A stretch of 13,992 nt of DNA from an uncultured Fibrobacter sp. (lineage in GTDB: Bacteria; Fibrobacterota; Fibrobacteria; Fibrobacterales; Fibrobacteraceae), in NCBI RefSeq assembly GCF_937877005.1, contig NZ_CALEFV010000317.1:1-13992 (forward strand), written 5' to 3'. Made by a program: the position numbers and the translations under genes. The stretch's first letter is position 1. Every line of letters starts with the position of its first letter. Below, piece after piece: positions 5,372 through 12,334 of this stretch. The notes beneath the pieces were generated by a model. That model saw only the letters and a list, made by a program, of their open reading frames with translations. It ran no database searches and was not told the origin of the DNA.

Positions 5372-7600
5372 TTATCTGGGACCACTATGTTCCTTGACTT
5401 TCCAGGCGAGGTCCGCATCGGCCCTATCGGCATCGTACTTATAATCGGGCTCGTAACCACGAGCATCCCCCGCAAGTTCATTGGCCTCGACCGCATACCA
5501 GTTTTCAACCATATTCACAAATCCAACCGTCGAATCAACGGGTCCATCATCCGCAAACAGGCGATACAACGACACGGGACTATCGATATTGAACACATTC
5601 CTTTCGATGTAGCAATTTGCCGAGTCGGTACATTCGATACCGTAATTCGCCAAATCCATAAAGAAATTATTATATGCATGGATTCTTCCCGACCGAGCAA
5701 AGGCAGCCGAATGCCCCATGTTTGCAAAATAGTTATGATGCATCGTAAAGACTTGCCCCCTTTCGTCGAACAGTAACGGCTCCAGCCCAAACAGGATTCC
5801 TGTCTGCGCATTCTCGAAACGAGACCACGATACCGTCACATGATGCGAACCACGCTTGATGTCCAATTCAACCAGCGGATATTCCTCGAAAGTACAATGA
5901 TCCACCCAAATATGGTGCGACTTGTTGTGAATTGAAAGCGCACGACGAGAACTCGTATCGAGAACCGTAATGGCGGGTTTCGTAAAGGTCAGATTTTCGA
6001 AGATAATGTTACTCGATTCATTCGTAAGAACTCCCATGCCAGTAATACGGACATCACGGCCACGACCATCAATTGTCTTGTCCGTTTTAAGGCGAAGCGG
6101 AGACTGCAAATTGTAGGTACCACTATGTTTAAAGAGAATCCACACCGGACCATCCTTTGACGCACATTCGCGCAAGGAGCCTGGCGCCACCACGGCCGTA
6201 GTTTCAAAGGAACCCGCAGAATCGATCTTCGTCGTGTCCTCGACTATTACGAAATCATCCGTCGTCGTCACCTCGCAAATTTCACCCTCAGCCTTAGTAA
6301 TTTCACCCGAACTGTCGGTCACGCCTGCAGCTCCGAGAGTCCCTTCGGCATAGCCAGCTATTTCGGCCAAAAGCGCTTTATGATCATTCCAGTCAGCAGG
6401 ATATGCGGTCGTATCGACATCGAGGTCCGTTGCGACCTTGCCGAGGGACTCCTCGTCTATACCACCGAGGAATACGTCATCGAGGAATACGGTATCCCCC
6501 TTCTGTACGCCAAAATCAATGCGACTCACGATAATTTTCGTAGCCTTGCCTTTCTTGGGCACCGCGTCGCCGTAAGGAGTCATATCGGCCACGGAAATCG
6601 CATAGCCCTGCCAAACCTTGGAAAGAGAAACTTCGTATTCAAGCCCGCTCTCGACAGAATCACCTTCCGACACGCCACCATAAGCAAGCGCAACGCGCAA
6701 TGTGCCATTACCGCGCGCCGAGAACATGAGCGTATCCAAATCCGGGAGCTCATAACTGGTCTTGTAGCCTCCCAGTAAGAATCCGAGACGATTCGTGGTG
6801 CGAGCACAACCACCCGATGCACAGCCGTCACTTCCCGAATAGGTCTTCGTCAGAGACTCATCCCACAGAGGCATCAAGTTTTTTCCACCCACATCGAGTG
6901 TATACCACCAGCCATCTCCAAGAATCTTACCCGTCGCAGAAATGCCGCTGAACGACTCAAAGTTCTCGACAGCAAAGCCGCGCGCCTGGCCAAGACTCAC
7001 CTCTGGAACAGCCTCACCCGCACTAGCTTGCAGCGTGACGGAGCCACGATTCGAACGACTTTCAATAAAAATCTCAAAATTTCCTGGAGGCAACGAATCA
7101 ATTACGAAATGTCCTGAACTGTCAGGCGTTATAAAGCGTTCCAGACCAGCAATACGCACCACGGAAGGTCCCTGTCCAGCAGCGACATAGCCTTCAATCT
7201 TGGACAAATTTCCAAGAGAAAGCGTGTCGGAAACAAGAGTCTCGCTTCGTTCCAAATTTTTCACGAACACGGCTCCAGTCGCCAAGGAATCGTTCACATT
7301 ACGGGCTTCCACCGTATACACGCCAGGATCCTTCGGCAATGCCACATAACCGTTTTCGTCCGTCTCGGTCCATTCCGCTTCGGTCAATCCATCGGGCAAA
7401 TAGCCCACCGGAAGGGCTCGCACTCGCGTAAAGGCTGCAGGACTTCCATCCGCCATCTGCACCTGCAAGGCAATCGTCGATTCAGCCTCGGTACCACCAG
7501 CAACATCCTTCTTTTCGGAACAGCCCGAAAGGACAGCCGACAAGAAAGCCGCCGAACAGACCAGGTTCAATGTAGCCGACATAAAAATTCGCCTAGTCAT
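5372..7600 (-). CDS. Multidomain lipoprotein with PL1 pectate-lyase-like domain (divergent active site)
   Basis: A 742-aa surface lipoprotein. Residues 1-26 are a type II signal peptide with lipobox LSGC (C27). Two carboxypeptidase-regulatory/Ig-like beta domains follow (about 42-128 and 131-205), then a jelly-roll CBM-like region (211-380), an Asp/Thr-rich linker (385-465) and a parallel beta-helix of PL1 type (470-710). PL1 marks: GSLREC (474-479), TIDGRGRDV (509-517), IWVDHCTF (564-571), HHVTVSWSRF (586-595), MHHNYF (620-625) and GRIHAYNNFF (638-647). The usual RxPxxR before GxxHxxNN reads SAAFAR (631-636): the equivalents of the PelC catalytic Arg218 and Pro220 are lost and only the last Arg is kept. 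Activity is therefore doubtful. Start: the ATG at 7600 has GGAGG 6 nt before it and overlaps the regulator stop by 8 bp; the longer reading from 7645 lacks these and would bury the signal peptide. Confidence 0.88.
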   Translation of the reverse strand: MTRRIFMSATLNLVCSAAFLSAVLSGCSEKKDVAGGTEAESTIALQVQMADGSPAAFTRVRALPVGYLPDGLTEAEWTETDENGYVALPKDPGVYTVEARNVNDSLATGAVFVKNLERSETLVSDTLSLGNLSKIEGYVAAGQGPSVVRIAGLERFITPDSSGHFVIDSLPPGNFEIFIESRSNRGSVTLQASAGEAVPEVSLGQARGFAVENFESFSGISATGKILGDGWWYTLDVGGKNLMPLWDESLTKTYSGSDGCASGGCARTTNRLGFLLGGYKTSYELPDLDTLMFSARGNGTLRVALAYGGVSEGDSVESGLEYEVSLSKVWQGYAISVADMTPYGDAVPKKGKATKIIVSRIDFGVQKGDTVFLDDVFLGGIDEESLGKVATDLDVDTTAYPADWNDHKALLAEIAGYAEGTLGAAGVTDSSGEITKAEGEICEVTTTDDFVIVEDTTKIDSAGSFETTAVVAPGSLRECASKDGPVWILFKHSGTYNLQSPLRLKTDKTIDGRGRDVRITGMGVLTNESSNIIFENLTFTKPAITVLDTSSRRALSIHNKSHHIWVDHCTFEEYPLVELDIKRGSHHVTVSWSRFENAQTGILFGLEPLLFDERGQVFTMHHNYFANMGHSAAFARSGRIHAYNNFFMDLANYGIECTDSANCYIERNVFNIDSPVSLYRLFADDGPVDSTVGFVNMVENWYAVEANELAGDARGYEPDYKYDADRADADLAWKVKEHSGPR

Positions 7601-8519
7601 TTTCGCCCTCCCCAGAAATTTCCGACTCACAAGCCTCTCCCGCATTTTCGTTCATTTCAAGTGCGCGAATGCGGCGCTTACGTCCCCGACGCTGCGGAGG
7701 AGGATAAGGATCCGAAAGCGGGAACAACTGCATACCCAACTGAAATACCCGATTCGGCTTGGCACACTGGCCCACCTTGGCAAGCACCTCGCGACGGAAA
7801 CGGCGGACCATTTCCACCAGTTCCTTATAGGTATCTTCGTCGCAGGCAAAGGCCAGCGTCGAAAGATTGCGCTCTCCACGATTAAATCGGTCCATCGCAT
7901 CCTGGGCGACACCGAGATTCTGCTGAATATACGAGTTCACCGCCGTGCTATAGGATTCGGAACCGCTCGAAATCAGGCCTTGCGTCTGCTCGTAAAAACC
8001 GGTTTTCTCATTCTTGCGGATCATCGAAAGCCGTTCCAGCAACGCGATTGAAGAACGTACCTGCGAAGCGGTTATCGGCGGACGCACCATGAGACCAAGC
8101 GCGGCATCGTCTCCAACATAGGGGTAAAATGTCACAAGTTCTCGAATAACGGCATGATACCAATGATCAAAATACTCGAACTGGTCCTTCGCTACATTTT
8201 CGACCTTGCATTCCTTGGTAGCTACGAGTTTTTCCAGATACTGGCGACTTTCGGAATGATTTTTTGCCTGGTTGAAGGCAACCATGTCAGCAAAATACGC
8301 CTTTTCACGATCATCATTGCAAAAGATATCGGCAAAGACCGAAATAAGACGACTTGTCAGATTGCGCTTACCCTGCAAAATTTTGTTAAACATCGACGCA
8401 TCGAAACCAGCACGTTCAGCAATATAACGGTGACTGAAGCGCCAATCGCAACTATGGCGTTCTTCGTAGGCATCGCGCAAAAATTCACGATAATTCAAAT
8501 ATTCAAAAAGGTCTATCAT
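7593..8519 (-). CDS. TIGR02147 (DUF4423) family transcriptional regulator
   Basis: A 308-aa cytoplasmic protein of the Fibrobacter TIGR02147 paralogous family. The start MIDLFEYLNYREFLRDAY is typical of the family. An HTH region follows at about 25-65 (HRYIAERAGFD..MFNKILQGKRNLT, an XRE-like recognition segment). The DUF4423 body (110-265) includes the usual FDHWYHAVIREL (117-128) and a winged-helix-like stretch, SIALLERLSMIRK (157-169). Residues 271-308 are a basic and then acidic low-complexity tail whose last codons overlap the next gene. The ligand is unknown. The 8-bp overlap with the lipoprotein suggests a translationally coupled pair, and direct repeats upstream suggest autoregulation. 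Start: ATG 8519, with AAAGAG close by. Confidence 0.9.
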   Translation of the reverse strand: MIDLFEYLNYREFLRDAYEERHSCDWRFSHRYIAERAGFDASMFNKILQGKRNLTSRLISVFADIFCNDDREKAYFADMVAFNQAKNHSESRQYLEKLVATKECKVENVAKDQFEYFDHWYHAVIRELVTFYPYVGDDAALGLMVRPPITASQVRSSIALLERLSMIRKNEKTGFYEQTQGLISSGSESYSTAVNSYIQQNLGVAQDAMDRFNRGERNLSTLAFACDEDTYKELVEMVRRFRREVLAKVGQCAKPNRVFQLGMQLFPLSDPYPPPQRRGRKRRIRALEMNENAGEACESEISGEGEND

Positions 8520-8528
8520 TACTCTTTA

Positions 8529-8534
8529 AATATA
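8529..8534 (-). promoter_or_regulatory. Putative -10 box of the TIGR02147 regulator
   Basis: TATATT lies at -15 to -10 from the ATG at 8519, which would leave a leader of only a few nucleotides. At 17-nt spacing the -35 would be GTTAAA, a poor match, so the promoter may need an activator. The repeats at 8544-8552 and 8567-8575 lie over the spacer and upstream of this -35. Confidence 0.4.
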
Positions 8535-8543
8535 GCAAAAAGT

Positions 8544-8584
8544 GTCCACATTTTAACCTTAAAAAAGTCTACATTCCAAGGAAT
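8544..8584. promoter_or_regulatory. Direct repeats and palindrome, possible operator of the regulator
   Basis: Plus-strand GTCCACATT (8544-8552) and GTCTACATT (8567-8575) match at 8 of 9 positions and start 23 bp apart, close to two helical turns. Each is preceded by an A-run. ATTCC-AA-GGAAT (8573-8584) is a palindrome overlapping the second copy. The position around the -35 of the regulator gene fits an operator for the regulator itself or another factor. This is inferred from position only. Confidence 0.4.
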
Positions 8585-8593
8585 TATCTCAAA

Positions 8594-8631
8594 GGTGATT
8601 TATCCCACGTTCAAGCGGAACAAATTACACC
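8594..8631 (-). terminator. Possible hairpin terminator after the CE12 gene
   Basis: On the minus strand GGTG (8631-8628) pairs with CACC (8597-8594). A 2-nt bulge follows, and then an 11-bp helix with three G-U pairs closes on a TTGAAC loop. Only a short T run (TTTGAG) follows, so it is a weak intrinsic terminator at best. It lies 13 nt past the CE12 stop and before the regulator promoter, the expected place for the lyase/esterase transcript to end. Confidence 0.35.
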
Positions 8632-8643
8632 GAATACCTGACA

Positions 8644-10389
8644 CTACCTAGAGAAATAACGCCCCTTAGACGGTTTCGACACGGATTTTCCCTGTTTCGG
8701 GACAACGCGTCCAAGACTATTGTACATACGTCCATCGCGTTTCTTCGAAACAGCCCGCCCCCGTTTAGCGATCAATGCCGGCGGATTGTCCGAAACATCA
8801 TTTTCAACCTTGGCCGGCTTACATCCCGTGCGGTAGACGCCCTTGATGTCGAAGGCAATCATGTCGATATTCGGGCCGCCGTCTGCCGAAGCAGAAGCCA
8901 GTTTCACCTTAAAGTCAAGAGCATCCACCCACACGTCCTCGACGTAAGCGGTATCCCACTTGTCCCAGCTTCCGGTAGACTTGAATGTCACATCGTACTC
9001 ACCATTATCGACAGTCAGCTTCATATCGCGATCCGTATTTCCCTGGAACGAATAGCGAATCATTACACGGGCGTTCGATGCAGACTGGTCCGAAGTCACA
9101 TTGTAAGTAGCCGTGCTGTAGGCGGAGTTGTCAAAGTTAAAGAAGCCCTGCCCCGTAAAGCCTTCATGATTCGCCTCGGTCCAACCATCCCCCGCTTCGG
9201 GGCTAGCCATGTCTATCGGAGAAGGCCAGGCTTCGTCGGCAACACCCGTAAAACAGAGCGCCGTGTCAATAGAGGCCGAAGATTCCGGTCCCACGGAACT
9301 AGAAGACGTCGGATTGTCACCGGAGCCTTCTTCACCGTGCGAAGTCGGCTGACAGGCGGGACCACCGTCAAAGACAGCCGTATAGGTTGCCGCGCGGTAG
9401 AGGGTCTTTTTGCCGTAGTAGTTCGAATCGGCAGAAAGCTTATTGCAGTCGTCATCGTACCAGCCAACGAACTTCTTGCCAAAACTTCCGGGGCTTACAT
9501 GCAAAGTAAGAGGAGCGCCGCCGGGAAGTTGCTGATTATGCGTAATGAGCCCCTTGCTGTTCGAAACATTCGCCTTGACCGTAAAGGCATAACGCGGCTT
9601 GAGGGCAGACACAAGCTGTGTCAAATTCGCCTTATTATCGGCAGAAATGTACGATTCGTTTTTCAGGGCGCTTTCAAGTTCCTCGGCAATCCACTGGCAA
9701 TGCGCAATAGAGCCAGATTCCTGGAAGTGCGTCGTCCCATCGTTGGTGACACCATCCTTGTAATTCGGGTATTCTCCCTTCAGGAACATCTTGAACTGGT
9801 AGCGGGAAACATACGCAGGGTCCCAGCTTTTGCTGTAGGCATTGTAGGACTTTGCGTTCAGATTCACATAAACGGCGCCGTTTTTCTTGGCAAGTTCCTC
9901 CATCTTGCCGACAACGTTGTATTCAGTAAAGATATTGCGGCCATTCGCCCCCATGTTCATGTTCATCGGGGTCACATACACTAGAGTTGCGCCCGCACCC
10001 TTAGCCACATCAGCATACTGTTGCAACCAGTAGCCTAACGAATCAAACGGGACCTCACGGGGTTTACTTCCAAAATAGCGGTCATTATGGCCGAACTGCA
10101 CCATCATGATATCGCCCTTCTGGAGATTCTTCTTCACTTCGTCCAGGCGGCCTTCCTGCACAAACGTCTTGGAACTGCGACCGCCGATAGCGTAGTTCAC
10201 AACCTGGACGCGGGAACCGTCAAAGAAGCTCCCCAGAATCTGCCCCCAGCCCGTTTGCGGGTAGGCATTGTCCTTGTAGTTACAGACCGTAGAGTCGCCA
10301 ATCACGTGAACCTTGAAACTCGTGGAATCGCTCACGGCAACGCCCGCGAACACGGCGGCGACGATGAAGTATTTAAACACTCCCTTCAT
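8644..10389 (-). CDS. CE12 rhamnogalacturonan acetylesterase with CBM35 and basic C-terminal tail
   Basis: Secreted SGNH esterase that removes acetyl groups from the RG-I backbone. 581 aa: signal peptide (1-20); catalytic domain (25-243) with GDST (31-34, Ser33), NYAIGGRSSKTF (65-76, block II), FGHND (99-103, Asn102) and DGTTH (217-221, Asp217/His221), a complete SGNH set; an InlB-type repeat domain (about 265-342, KKFVGWYDDDCNK); a Ser-rich linker (355-375); a CBM35-like module (398-516, GWTEANHEGFTGQGFFNFDN); and a strongly basic tail (541-581) like the basic terminal domain known on Fibrobacter wall-degrading enzymes. The tail differs from that of its two neighbours. Start: ATG 10389, 2 nt after the upstream CE12 stop, with GAGG inside that gene's end at 5 nt, implying coupling. 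Confidence 0.92.
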   Translation of the reverse strand: MKGVFKYFIVAAVFAGVAVSDSTSFKVHVIGDSTVCNYKDNAYPQTGWGQILGSFFDGSRVQVVNYAIGGRSSKTFVQEGRLDEVKKNLQKGDIMMVQFGHNDRYFGSKPREVPFDSLGYWLQQYADVAKGAGATLVYVTPMNMNMGANGRNIFTEYNVVGKMEELAKKNGAVYVNLNAKSYNAYSKSWDPAYVSRYQFKMFLKGEYPNYKDGVTNDGTTHFQESGSIAHCQWIAEELESALKNESYISADNKANLTQLVSALKPRYAFTVKANVSNSKGLITHNQQLPGGAPLTLHVSPGSFGKKFVGWYDDDCNKLSADSNYYGKKTLYRAATYTAVFDGGPACQPTSHGEEGSGDNPTSSSSVGPESSASIDTALCFTGVADEAWPSPIDMASPEAGDGWTEANHEGFTGQGFFNFDNSAYSTATYNVTSDQSASNARVMIRYSFQGNTDRDMKLTVDNGEYDVTFKSTGSWDKWDTAYVEDVWVDALDFKVKLASASADGGPNIDMIAFDIKGVYRTGCKPAKVENDVSDNPPALIAKRGRAVSKKRDGRMYNSLGRVVPKQGKSVSKPSKGRYFSR

Positions 10390-10391
10390 AT

Positions 10392-12266
10392 CTACCTCAC
10401 CTTTGCGTAGTTGGCGACAAATTTAGCACTGCCCTTCTGAACAATCACTCGATACAGGCCATTTGCACGCACGAGATTTGCCAAATCGATTTCACCGAGG
10501 GCAATCTTATGGGCCACCAGTCGACCGCGCATATCAAAGATATCGACGCGGGCGTTTTCAGAACCATTCAATTTCAAAACGCTACCATTCAGCCGGGCAA
10601 ATTCGGAATGCATCGCCTTTGGTGCAACAATTGCCGTCGATGTATCAGTCGAATCCTTGACGATGGGACATTCCTCGCCCACGCGGCACACACCGTCAAT
10701 GCTGAAACCGAAGGCATCCAGGTTCGGAGCGCCATCGCTCGTAAGCGACATAATCTTGAGTTCAGCTTCACCTTGCGGGGCATCCATCACCACATAGGCT
10801 GTATCCCACTTGTCCCAGCCACCCGTCGGCGGCGCACTCACAAGGTAATCATGGTCCAAATAAGCGTTGAACATACGGTCCGACGATCCGCCGTTTGCAT
10901 AGCGCACGGCAAGCGTCACGTAGCCTGCGCCGGGGAACTTAACCTTGTATGTGGCAAACGAAGCATTCGTATTATCCAGATTGTAATAGCCTTCGCCCGT
11001 AAAGCCAGTCCATTCGTTCTGAGTCCAGCCGATTCCAGCCGTATCCGGAGTGCTTGCATCAAAGAATTTCTTGATATCCTTGTCAATTTTCACCGTATCA
11101 AGCGTGCTGCCTTCAATCGGGGTAAACGGAACAAACGTCACATCGTCGAGGCTCTTCGGGGTTGTGGTCGGGAACGCGGTTAACGCAGCACCGTCGCCGG
11201 TATATTTCTGCGCCGTTCCACCTTCGTAAACCGCCGTGAACTGCGTCGAGGCGTTCCCCATCACAAACGTATGAATGTACGGAGACTTCACGTTTGAACG
11301 GCTCGGAGCACCAACCTTGTTGCCGTTGCCGTCGTACCAGCCCAAGAACTTCTTGCCATCCTTCGGGATGGTCTTGAGCATCACGGTCATGCCCTTCGGG
11401 TAATAGGCGTTGATCGAAGTCGCTTCTGCGGCACCTTCGGGGCTCACCTTGACACTCACCTGGTACATGGGCGCCATGTAGTCACCGAGCTTTTTCACGA
11501 TCGGGTCCGTATGCGCACGCATCTGTTCGGTAATAATGCGCCCGAAAGCATTCGCACCGTTCATCTGCAAATGCACGGCGTCTGTCTGGTCGCTTCCCAA
11601 GTTGCTGTATTCAGACTTGGTCGCATAGTTGAAGACATACTGTTCCGCATAGCGTTCACCCACAGAAATCATGTAGTTCGCGACCATCTCGCTCATGTCG
11701 ATAAACGGCACGTTGAGTTCTTCGGCAAGGCTCTTGTTCAGCGCCGGGTAGCCGCGGTAGCTGTTATGAATCTGCGTCGGGGAATCGTAATACTTACGAC
11801 GAATCGGGCTCATGATAATCGGATAAGCGCCCTTTGCGCGGACATCGCTCACCATCTTCTTCATATTCGAAGCAAAGAATTCTTCAGTACTGTAGTTCAC
11901 GTCATTGATACCGAACTGAATTACGACGTAATCGCCCGCCTGAAGTTTTTCGGCAATGCAATTACCGGCAGAACAGCCCTTCTTGAAGAACATGTCGTAA
12001 TAGCCGACAGCGGTATTGCCCTTCTTGTCCTTGCCGCCGCCACCGAGCGACATACCGCCCTGACCGCGGTTCACCACCGCCGCCTTGGTCGGGTCAAACC
12101 AGAAATGAAAATCCTGGCCCTGTCCCTGCTTGGGATAGTAGCCTTCGTTCCAGTCCTGCATGGTGGAGTCACCACACATGTAGATGGTCACTGCCGACCA
12201 TGTGAGCGGAGCGACGACCATCGATGCGATTACGGCAGATTGCCAGATTTTATTAAACATCTTCAT
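10392..12266 (-). CDS. CE12 rhamnogalacturonan acetylesterase with CBM35 and T9SS-like C-terminal domain
   Basis: A tandem paralogue of the next gene, 624 aa. Signal peptide (1-25); catalytic domain (27-260) with GDST (32-35, Ser34), NRGQGG (66-71), FGIND (118-122, Asn121) and DAVH (229-232, Asp229/His232). The triad is complete, but the His of the usual FGHND is Ile. Then come an InlB-type repeat domain (267-349, KKFLGWYDGNGNK), a linker, a CBM35-like module (about 405-526, GIGWTQNEWTGFTGEGYYNLDN) and a C-terminal domain (555-624) with VDIFDMRGRLV and LYRVIVQKG, the pattern of T9SS type A sorting domains. Role: secreted deacetylation of RG-I. Start: ATG 12266 with AGGG 8 nt upstream; a TTG at 12272 and an ATG at 12260 are alternatives. 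It lies 68 nt after the PL11 gene, across a hairpin. Confidence 0.92.
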   Translation of the reverse strand: MKMFNKIWQSAVIASMVVAPLTWSAVTIYMCGDSTMQDWNEGYYPKQGQGQDFHFWFDPTKAAVVNRGQGGMSLGGGGKDKKGNTAVGYYDMFFKKGCSAGNCIAEKLQAGDYVVIQFGINDVNYSTEEFFASNMKKMVSDVRAKGAYPIIMSPIRRKYYDSPTQIHNSYRGYPALNKSLAEELNVPFIDMSEMVANYMISVGERYAEQYVFNYATKSEYSNLGSDQTDAVHLQMNGANAFGRIITEQMRAHTDPIVKKLGDYMAPMYQVSVKVSPEGAAEATSINAYYPKGMTVMLKTIPKDGKKFLGWYDGNGNKVGAPSRSNVKSPYIHTFVMGNASTQFTAVYEGGTAQKYTGDGAALTAFPTTTPKSLDDVTFVPFTPIEGSTLDTVKIDKDIKKFFDASTPDTAGIGWTQNEWTGFTGEGYYNLDNTNASFATYKVKFPGAGYVTLAVRYANGGSSDRMFNAYLDHDYLVSAPPTGGWDKWDTAYVVMDAPQGEAELKIMSLTSDGAPNLDAFGFSIDGVCRVGEECPIVKDSTDTSTAIVAPKAMHSEFARLNGSVLKLNGSENARVDIFDMRGRLVAHKIALGEIDLANLVRANGLYRVIVQKGSAKFVANYAKVR

Positions 12267-12282
12267 AACCAAGACCCTAAAT

Positions 12283-12324
12283 TGCCTAGCCCCAGTCCAA
12301 CACTCGAAAGACCAGGGCTAGGCA
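12283..12324 (-). other. Intercistronic hairpin between the PL11 and CE12 genes
   Basis: A 15-bp inverted repeat with 12-nt loop. The plus-strand arms are TGCCTAGCCCCAGTC (12283-12297) and GACCAGGGCTAGGCA (12310-12324). The outer 10 bp are perfect and only two G-U wobbles occur in the minus-strand RNA. The sequence after it in transcription order is ATTTAGGG, without a U-run. It therefore looks like an mRNA-stabilising or processing element rather than an efficient terminator for the lyase gene. It ends just upstream of the CE12 ribosome binding site. Confidence 0.75.
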
Positions 12325-12334
12325 GTGAGGTGTT

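Noticed and set aside
7601..7645. Longer N-terminus of the PL1-like lipoprotein
   Set aside because: The extension adds 15 residues, lies wholly inside the regulator gene, has no matched ribosome binding site, and would bury a clean lipoprotein signal peptide that starts at 7600.
9166..9984. Long plus-strand reading frame inside the second CE12 gene
   Set aside because: Antisense to a clear SGNH/InlB-repeat coding region; Arg-rich, no domain, no ribosome binding site or promoter seen.
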